Assembly: GCF_000715075.1 (NCBI RefSeq)
Contig: NC_134087.1
Location: 107,361,161 to 107,425,160, forward strand
Source: Nicotiana tabacum
Taxonomy: Eukaryota > Streptophyta > Magnoliopsida > Solanales > Solanaceae
Direction: 5' to 3'
DNA: 64,000 nt
Positions 55,676 to 64,000 of this stretch are shown here, one piece after another (positions within the stretch are counted from its first letter, which is position 1; each line of letters opens with the position of its first letter). The notes beneath the pieces are model-generated. The model ran no database searches. It worked only from the letters and a program-made list of their open reading frames with translations, and had not been told where the DNA came from. The position numbers and the translations under genes are program-made.

Positions 55676-57097
55676 TCATACATAATATCTTTTGACTACG
55701 TCAGAATTGATAGTCATATCTATACATTTGCCTTCTATATTTGTTAAATACAAAGCACCATTGGACAACACTCTTGTTACAATGAACGGACCTTGCCAAT
55801 TTGGGGTAAACTTGCCTTTATCTTCCGCCTGATGCGGAAGGATGCGTTTCAATACTTGCTGACCCACTTTATATTTCTGGGGACACACCTTCTTGTTGTA
55901 TGCTCTTGTCATTCTCTTCTTATACAATTGACCATGCCACACTGCCGTCATTCTTTTCTCTTCAAAAAGACTTAACTGCTCCAACCGGGTTTTGACCCAT
56001 TCATCATCATCAATTTTAGCTTCAGCAACAATTCGAAGGGATGGAATTTCGACCTCCGCGAGTATAACTTCTCCAGTACCATATACCAGCAAGTAAGGAG
56101 TTGCACCTACTGAAGTGCGAACAGTAGTACGGTAACCCAGCAGAGCAAATGACAGCTTTTCATTCCATTGCCTAGAACCTTGCACCATCTTCCGAAGTAT
56201 CTTCTTTATGTTCTTGTTAGCCACCTCAACAACTCCATTTTCCTTGGGGCGATACGGGGTGGAATTTCGATGTGTAATCTTGAACTGTTGGCACACTTCT
56301 TCCATCAAATGGCTGTTAAGATTAGAACCATTGTCCGTGATGATGAAGTTTATTCCAAACCGACAAATGAAGTTTGAATGAACAAAATCGACCACAGCCT
56401 TCTGGGTCACAGATTTGAACATCATAGTTGATGGCCACCAGAATAAACCTGTGCCCATTTGACGCCGCTGGCTCAATCAGTCCAATGACATCCATTCCCC
56501 AAGCAACAAAAGGCCAAGGTGCGGACATTGTATGCAACTCCGACGGTGAAGAATGAATCAAATCACCATGTACCTGCATTGATGACACTTGCGCACAAAG
56601 CTAATGCAATCTCGTTCCATGGTGAGCCAATAATACCCTGCTCGCAGAATTTTCTTTGCCAAAACATACCCACTCATATGTGGTCTGCAAACTCCAGAAT
56701 GCACTTCGGTCATGATAGTCGTGGCTTGTTTAGCATCTATGCACCTCAGTAGTCCAAGATCTAGAGTTCTCTTGTACAAAATTCCTCCGCTCAAGAAAAA
56801 TCCACTAGCCAAATGTTGAATTGTTCTCTTTTGATCACTTGTGGCCTGTACCGGATACACCCTCATCTTGATGTATTGCCGGATATCATGGAACCACGGT
56901 TCACCATCAAGTTCCTCCTCAACCACATTACAGTAAGCATGTTGATCACGAACTTGAATATGCAGAGGGTCAACATAAGCCTTATTCGAATGGTGTAACA
57001 TTGAAACCAAGGTAGCCAAAGCATCAGCAACCTCATTACGGATCCTAGGAATATGCCTGAACTCTACTGATCTGAATCGTTGACAAAGATCATGCAA
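55676..57097 (-). pseudogene. Ogre integrase (end of pol)
   Basis: HHCC zinc part: VHSGVCRPHMSGYVLAKKIL ... FVRKCHQCR. Frameshift, then WPFVAWGMDVIGLIEPAASN (first D). Frameshift again, then KAVVDFVHSNFICRFGINFI, ITDNGSNLNSHLMEEVCQQF (second D), PKENGVVEVANKNIKKILRK (E), LGYRTTVRTSVGATPYLLVY and KFTPNWQGPFIVTRVLSNGA, ending VKRYYV at 55,676. All catalytic residues are present but the frame is broken at least twice. The sequence type is that of Ogre pol, consistent with the 3'UTR and LTR to its left. Confidence 0.88.
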
Positions 57098-58983
57098 ACA
57101 TTGTCGATATGGTATGAGTTTTAAATCCCGAGTTTCCTATTCTCCCTGAATCTGGTGCACTAACAAGTTCGAATCTCCCAAGACCAAGACTTCTTGGACT
57201 CCCATATCTACAGCTAACCTTAAACCTAGAATGCACGCCTCATACTCAGTCATGCTGTTAGTATAATAGAAATAAAGCTAGGCCGTAACAGGGTAGTGAT
57301 GCCCTGTTTCAGAAATGAGCACAGCCCCTATTCCGACACCCTTCATGTTAGTAGCTCCATCAAAGAAAAGTTTCCAACCTGGATTTTTATCCTGCTCCAC
57401 CTCGTCAATATGCATAACCTCTTCATTAGGAAAATAAGTCCTCAATGGCTCATACTCTTCATCCACCGGGTTCTCGACCAAATGGCCGTCCAATGCTTGG
57501 GCTTTCATCGCGGTTCGAGTCACATAGATGATGTCAAACTCTGTGAGCAAAATCTTCCACTTTGCAAGTTTTCTTGTGGGCATAGGCTTCTAAAAATATA
57601 CTTTAGAAGATCCAGGCGAGAAATGAGGCAAGTGACGACAGATAATGCTTCAACTTTTGTGCCACCCAAGACAGGGCACAACATGTCCTTTCATGAGGAG
57701 TATACTTAACCTCATAGGATGTAAACTTCTTGATGAGATAATAGATGGCTTGCTCCTTCCTGCCAGTGATGCCATGTTGACCCAACACACAACCGAATGA
57801 ATTATCTAGGACTGTCAAATAGAGAATTAAAGGTCTCCCAAGTTTCGGCGGGACTAGCATAGGTGGGTTTGACAAGTACCCCTTGATCTTATCAAATGCC
57901 TCCTAGCACTCATTAGTCTGTTTGACCGCAACATCCTCTTTTAGCAACTTAAAGATGGGCTCACAAGTTGTCGTTAGTTGAGCAATAAACCTGCTGATGT
58001 AGTTTAAACGCCCGAGTAGACTTATCACCTCAGTCATATTCCTTGGGGTGGCAATTCTTGGATAGCTTTGATCTTTGACGGATCCAACTCAATGCCTCAC
58101 CGACTGACTATGAACCCCAACAGTTTCCCAGGTGGAACACCAAATGCACACTTTGTAGGGTTGAGCTTAAGATTATACCTGCGGAGCCTCTGGAAAAACT
58201 TGCTCAAGTCTCCGACGTGGTCGGACTGCTTTCTTGACATGATGATTACATCATCCACATAGACCTTAATTTCCTTGTGTATCATATCATCAAACATGGT
58301 AGTCATTGCCCTTATGTAAGTTGCCCTAGCATTTTTCAAACCGGATGGCATTACCCTGTAGCAATACGTTCCCCATGGTGTGATGAACGCTGTCTTTTCT
58401 GCATCTTCCTCATCCATTAAAATCTGGTGATATCCCACATAACAAACCACAAAAGATCTGATCTCATGTTTGGCATAGTTATCAATCAAAATGTGGATAT
58501 TTGGCAATGGGATGTTTTCTATTGGTCTCACTTTGTTGAGATCGTGGTAATCAACGCACACCCTGGTCTTACCATCCTTCTTTGGTACTGGCAGAACATT
58601 AGCTAACGAAATGGGGTATCGCGTGACTCGAATGACCTTTGCATCCAACTATTTTGTGATTTCTTTCTTAATCTTCACACTCATGTTAGTCTTAAACTTC
58701 CGCAACTTCTACTTGACGGGAGGGAATGCCAAATCAGTTGGCAATTTATGAACTACCAAGTTAGTACTCAAACCCGTCATGTCATCATATGACCATGCAA
58801 ATATGTCTTTATATTCAAACAGTGCTTTGATTATTTCTTCCTTGATTTGTGGTTCCAAGTGTACACTTATCTTGGTTTCCCTTATATTATCTGGATCCCC
58901 TAAATTGATTGCTTCAGTTTCATTCAGATTAGGCTTGGGTTTCTCCTCAAAATGAGTTAGTTCTTTACTAATTTCCTCAAAAT
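57098..58983 (-). pseudogene. Ogre reverse transcriptase and RNase H
   Basis: RT: YKDIFAWSYDDMTGLSTNLV near 58.8 kb, then LANVLPVPKKDGKTRVCVDY, NIHILIDNYAKHEIRSFV, FITPWGTYCYRVMPSGLKNA and YVDDVIIMS (catalytic box at 58,261-58,250, intact). Motif A, usually FVDCFAGYHQ, reads FVVCYVGYHQ, so that catalytic Asp is Val. RNase H region: LILYLTVLDNSFGCVLGQHG, KEQAIYYLIKKFTSYEVKY, PGWKLFFDGATNMKGVGIGA (first RNase H Asp). Several stops and frameshifts. The gag/protease side is cut at 58,983, where an Ogre-B LTR of opposite orientation begins. Confidence 0.88.
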
Positions 58984-61900
58984 ATAGTTAAAGTAATTTT
59001 TATATATTTTTACAAATTTATTTGGTATTTTTAAAGCTAAATTGCATATAATTGCAATTCTAGCCTACTTTAAGATTTAATAGCATTTTTATAATCATAA
59101 AATTGGTTCAAGTATTTTTAAATTAATATCTATGTGTTATTAACTAATCCAGTGCTTTTAATATGTTTTCAAAATCATTTTTACTATTTTTTGTAAAATA
59201 AAAGGGAAAAACTGGCTATTTAATATATAACCCCAATTTGTTTCAATTATAGACAAAATTGACCCTCCAATTGACCCAATCTTGACCCCCAATTGGAGCG
59301 GTCCAATTTCAATTTCAACCCAACCCCTTAACCCATTTATCCAACCCGCCCAGTCTTCCTTTTAATCCAGGCCGTTGATCATTTTGATCAACGACCACGA
59401 TCACCCCTTACCATTTTTAATCCACTGACCCTACCCTAATACCCTCATTTCCATCTCTCAACCGCCTTTGAATACTCTCCTCTCTCAAACTCTCTCGAAG
59501 GTTCCCTGGAACCCTAGCCTCTCTCATCCTCTCCGACCATAACCTCACTAGAATCCATGGCTTCTCGGGCATGGATGGCCTATACTCACCTCCCTCCACT
59601 CTCAAACGTCTGGGGTTCAAAGCTTTGAGGTCTGATCTCAGTGGTGTCCGTTCATATTCTCTCATATCCATGGTTTTGAAGCCTCTCCAGCCTTGCTTCG
59701 GCACATCTAAAGCATTTCGAGCCTGGTTCTAACTCATCCGACTCAAGATCGGACTTTTCTTCCAAGCCTTTCTCATTTCTAGGGTTTCTCTGAAACCCGA
59801 GACATTCGATGTTTTTATTTGGTTGTTTTCTTAAATCTATGCTATATATGTGCTCTGCTAGAGTTTTAAAACGTTTTCCCCAATTTTTTTCTTTCAAAAT
59901 TTGTTTCTCTTCGATTTAGAGTTTCTGAAATAATTTCGAAATGTTTCTCTGACTCTTCCTTTTCTTTTCTTTATGTGTACCTGTCTATGCTATGTTTGTA
60001 TGTTTTCTTTTCCTACCTAGCATGTTCTTCTCCTATATCTTTATGTTTGCCTTATTTTGCATGTTCTTCTATTGTGCTCCGTTCTTTCTTCTACTGGTTT
60101 CTATATCATGCTTTCACATGTTTATCTTATGTGTTCGTTTACCCCTATGTTCCTTTACTGTATTTTCTACTAAGCTTTTAGGTCTTTAGTTGCCTTCTTC
60201 TGGACTTTGTTTGAGTTCTTTGTTAAACATGTTTCCTCTACTGTTCTCTTAAGTGCTATTCTATCTCGTTTCTCTTCTGAAACTTGTTTAAATTCCAAGC
60301 TTTCTTAAAACGTGTTCTTTATGCTTCAAATTAGCTTTCTCACTTTGTTGTTTTAAACTTGCTATTACATATATTTTTTTCATAAATCTCTAAAAAGACC
60401 TCTGAGCCTGTTTCCGTTATTTATCTTCTTTTCTCTGTATCTGACTCGAGTTGAAAACCCTATGGTTTGGCATTTTTGGCGAGTTTCGATCTTGTGTTTG
60501 AGACTACGGTTCTATTTTGGAACTCTAGGTTTCTCAGACTCGTTTTGAGTCTTTGTACTGAACTCGAACTTCTTTGACTCTAAATTTTTCTATGCTAGGC
60601 TTTTCTAATTAGCATGACAACTCTTTCTTGATTCACATGTCTGTGCACTTTATATATGATGAATTCTTCCTTCAAAAAAGGTTTTGCCAATTTGTGATTG
60701 ATTCAGAATTCCTTTTAATAAGGATCGATTGATTGTTACTATATATTTTGGTGCCTTTCTTCACCTTTTCTAGTTGTATTCATTCATATCAAAACTCAAA
60801 TTTTGATTTATTTTACTGGCTGTTAATTGATTGTCTTTCCTTATTTGCACAAACCGTGTTGCTATCAAACTCTTTCCTTAAATAACTTCTGTGTATTTAC
60901 CCTTCTTGTGCTACTTTAGAAAAGATCTTAATCAAACTCTTTCCTTAATTATCTTGCCCATTTGAAATCAGAATCCCTTAATTGAAGGGAAACCTTATGT
61001 GATTGATTTCGAAACTATTTTCTTACATTTTCTTACTTGCTCTCTGCACTATAAAGGGCACGACCCTTCTGCACTTTTAGGGACTTCCAATTCAATACTC
61101 TTTAACATATTGAGTTCAACACTTATACAACACTTATTGAACACTTTCAATTTCGATACTCCTACACTCTTAATTCAACACTCTACTCTCTTCTAAAATC
61201 TTCTGGCTGTGTGTTTGCAATTTGGCTTTACTACTACTCTTCTCTTCTTATTTCCCTGAAACTGGTATGTTCTAATTTAACTTTCGGCTTCATCCCTATG
61301 TGTTTGCTTTATAGTTTCAACAATCTTGTCTACTTTGTTGTTTATGTTCTGTATTGAATATGTTGTTCTCTTTGCATCTGTTGCTGTGTGAATTCCCCAT
61401 ACCCTTATTTCCTTCTATGTGTTTGAGTTAAGATTCAGGCATGGCAGTATCCAAATTGTTGCTCATGTCTGGACCTGATCCTTTAATGGATCCTAACTCC
61501 CAAACAATGTGGCTAATAGGCTGGTTAGGGGTGTGCCAGCACTCCTAATTGCTGGGTATGACCACCAGCTTGTCATGTACTTCCCTAAAATCCCCTCTAT
61601 GCACTTTCACTCTCTCTTAGATTCTAAGTTCTGCCCCCTTCCTATGAGCCTTGCTTTGGGACCTTGAGCTCCCTCTAAACTTGGACATTTGAGGGCTGGC
61701 CCTTCCACACTGCACTATAATCCAATTCTGCAATATATTTGGGTGTAAGCACTGCCCGGAGTCCACTTGAGACTCTTAGGGAACTCTGACACATCCCAAA
61801 TAGGAGAAAGGCTTTGGAATTTGATCTTTGGAGTTGGTTTACTTCATGTTTTAGACAGAAGTCTGAATCAGGCTCTCCTTGGTTGGGATTTTAGCTTTCT

Positions 61901-63517
61901 GATGTAATTTTTACTTTCTTTTCTTCATTATGGGTTGTAATAATTTGTAATAACTCATGAGGGCTTATAGTCAAAAGGGGAGGGGTACTCATGTATGCAT
62001 AAGGGTAGATATCACGCTCATTAGGTCTTTATTTCTACAAATCATGGCAAGTTCTTCATTTCAGCATCTTTGAAATCCTGTTTTAGGTTCTGCACTTCTA
62101 CATTTTCATATAGAAATCTTGTCTATAAACTTCTGAACTTTTGCATCTTAGAAATCCTGCCTATAAGTTCTGCATATATATCATATCAATAGCTTTTGCA
62201 TTTCTGCATCTCATATAGAGAACATGACTATAGGATTCTGCATTTTGCCTATCATATAGAAAGCCGTCTATAGGGTTTCTGAATACTGCATATGTATCCA
62301 TCACAAGGCAAACGATATATAGGCTTAAATAATAAAAATCAGCGTTTTAGACGCCATGCCTATAGGATTTCTACATTTCGTAATGGTTAAAATCAGTCAC
62401 ACTTAGAAAGCATACCTCTAGGAATAAGCAACTAATCTAAATCCCTCAACTTGCTTATAAGTTTAAAATCAGTAATAGCATTGATTAAACGCTTGCAGAA
62501 CTTATGTTCCTGCTGTTAATAAATCTGCTTCTGAAATCAGTACACTTCTGCATTATTAGATGTCATGCCTATAGGTTTCACCTAGGCAGGCTATAAGGTA
62601 AATTAGCTAATTAAATCAGACTTTGTTAATTCCAACTAGCAGGCAGGTCTGATTCCGGTTTCTTATCTGAAATGTGTAATATACCAGTATGCCTCTTTAA
62701 CATATAAGTTTAATTCAGACCATAACCAGTATCTGCAAGACATGCTAAACAATATGTCTTTAAGTGAGGAGGCATGTCTGAGCCTTTTAAATTGTTATAT
62801 GTTTCCCATATCTGCCTTATGTGTTTTTGTTTGTCGCTTTAGAATTTTATCCTTTTAAACCATACAAAGCCCAAATATCCCTTCCCTTTAGGACTAGTAG
62901 TCCCAAATGCCTCTGGGACTGATAGGATTGGGGCGGGTACTAGCATGCAATAAGTAAACAAAACCATTCCGCGTTTAATACCTCAAAGGGGTGGGAAAGG
63001 GTAGATATGGATATGATGACCGGTGCGCTAATAGCACGTGTAACCCCTCTTCTGAGAAATGATTACCGGGTATTGCATTGATGTGATCCATATTATTTAT
63101 AAACCGAGGACTCCCTTCCCTTTACTTGTTTATTTTATTACTTTCAAAACTCCTTTTTCTCAAATTTCAGCTTCCTTGTTTCCTCAAACTTTAACTTATT
63201 TGCAATCACAATGTGACAACCCCTCATATTTGAAACTCTTATTTGCTTATTTATTGTTTTTACTTAAGTTACAATTGTAGCATGGCCGGGAACCACACTA
63301 GTGGATCTTGAGGGTTGCCTAACACCTTCCTCTCGAGATAATTTCTAGCCCTTACCCAAACTCTGGTTTTTCTAAACAGATTCTTCCTAGTGTCCTAATG
63401 CACTTAATCATTACGTGGCGACTCTTCATATCAAAAAACCCAATTCCCAAAAGGTAACGAGTTGTCCTCCCAAATGTCATAAACCCAATTTTGCGAGAAA
63501 AAGGGGGTGCGATAGCA
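58984..63517 (+). mobile_element. Ogre-B 5' LTR (left end truncated, about 4.5 kb)
   Basis: Ends with GAGAAAAAGGGGGTGCGATAGCA at 63,517 (shown as shorter pieces: GAGAAAAAGG and GGGTGCGATAGCA), immediately followed by a PBS, so it is a 5' LTR. A TATA box lies at about 61,049. The U5 has many CCTATAGG-like motifs (62.1-62.6 kb), and LTR-end landmarks match 22,039-23,180. The TG start is not visible; the first bases correspond to internal U3, so the left end is truncated against the minus-strand Ogre pol. A short AATTCAACACT repeat follows the TATA box (61,090-61,185). Confidence 0.72.
61049..61057 (+). promoter_or_regulatory. TATA box of the Ogre-B LTR
   Basis: CACTATAAAGGGCACGAC, in the middle of the LTR; the transcript would start about 30 bases downstream. 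Confidence 0.6.
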
Positions 63518-63536
63518 TGGCGACTCTGCTGGGGAT
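63518..63536 (+). promoter_or_regulatory. Primer-binding site, tRNA-Arg type (Ogre-B, second copy)
   Basis: TGGCGACTCTGCTGGGGAT directly after the LTR terminal CA; it fits the tRNA-Arg PBS known for Ogre. Confidence 0.82.
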
Positions 63537-64000
63537 TTCTTTAAGGCTTTTACCATTTCATGCTATGTGTGACTTTATAGCTTCCTTGAATGTCTTTAAT
63601 GCCTTTAAGTATTTATTTTGCTCTCCTACTTCGAAAACTGACTTGGCTCTTCGTTTCTTCTCTTTATTTCTCTTAATGCTTTTTTTTACCGCTTTCCTTT
63701 AATACTGTTGTAATTTTGAGCAATTATTGTAATTATTACCTTATGAATGTGCAAACACATGACAATTTGTTTAATTATTGTAACTGCATATTCAACATAA
63801 TATTCCACTCGTGCCAAACAAAATACCATAGCAACTCTTATAATGAGTGGTTGTGTCCTTCCGATATTATTACCCCCTAAATTTGGCAAAGGCGTATTTG
63901 CGGTAAAATCAGTCGATCAATGGTGTAGTCGACGGTTCCGTGCCTTTACCTATTGAGTTGTCCGCTCAAGGGTACCAGTCTAATACCCCATAGAAACCCT
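63537..64000 (+). other. Ogre-B leader (second copy), cut by the window end
   Basis: Non-coding leader preceding ORF1, which would start beyond the window. Contains stems CCACTC/GAGTGG (63,805/63,845) and TTGAG/CTCAA (63,953/63,965), and the conserved block 63,903-63,997 matching 23,562-23,655. Confidence 0.6.

Noticed and set aside
63518..63536. tRNA gene suggested by tRNA-like sequence
   Set aside because: Only the 3'-end complement is present; it is a PBS next to an LTR terminus, with no cloverleaf.

Overview
This window is a plant nuclear repeat block, most likely from a Solanaceae genome. The retroelement protein types and LTR leaders look to me like those of Nicotiana, but that genus call is from memory and no search was run. 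I found no host gene, tRNA, rRNA or prokaryotic feature. Nearly every base can be assigned to nested, truncated or inverted LTR retrotransposons, and all of them are broken by stops, frameshifts or missing ends.

Layout. 1-3.5 kb: a minus-strand Tat-clade Ty3/Gypsy pol fragment abuts, at about 978, the 3' internal spacer of a related plus-strand element carrying a decayed antisense accessory ORF (aORF). 3.5-4.4 kb: an Athila-like LTR on the minus strand. 4.4-7.4 kb and 12.8-15.8 kb: two almost identical 3.0-kb copies of a rearranged Ogre-type LTR/3'UTR fragment. Between them lie stacked LTR pieces of three further Gypsy families, with candidate LTR starts at 9,176, 10,106 and 11,806 and a 32-bp tandem array. 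16.5-22.0 kb: the 3'UTR (tandem repeats, hairpin, polypurine tract) and complete 4.2-kb 3' LTR of an Ogre-type element, here called Ogre-A. 22.0-35.2 kb: the end of the 5' LTR of a second Ogre type (Ogre-B), its PBS, a structured leader and ORF1. ORF1 is split by a complete 10.2-kb Sirevirus-type Ty1/Copia element (24,206-34,383, minus strand) with two 914-bp LTRs and a perfect 5-bp target duplication. 35.2-42.85 kb: a plus-strand Tat element (RNase H interrupted by a MITE, integrase, tandem repeats, long antisense aORF with its own TATA box, 3' LTR). 42.9-47.7 kb: a minus-strand Athila-like element. 47.7-59.0 kb: a minus-strand Ogre-A element (LTR, a 4-kb 3'UTR with two tandem arrays and two hairpin/PPT modules, then pol). 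59.0-64.0 kb: an Ogre-B 5' LTR, its tRNA-Arg-type PBS and the start of the leader.

How the parts relate. Having several copies of the same families side by side allows comparison inside the window. It reveals probable conserved RNA structure in two non-coding parts of the Ogre/Tat elements. One is a two-stem hairpin upstream of the polypurine tract, with compensatory base changes across four independent copies. The other is a structured leader just after the primer-binding site, conserved between two Ogre-B copies. These, the antisense promoter of the aORF, and the re-amplified 3'UTR arrays are the observations most worth following.
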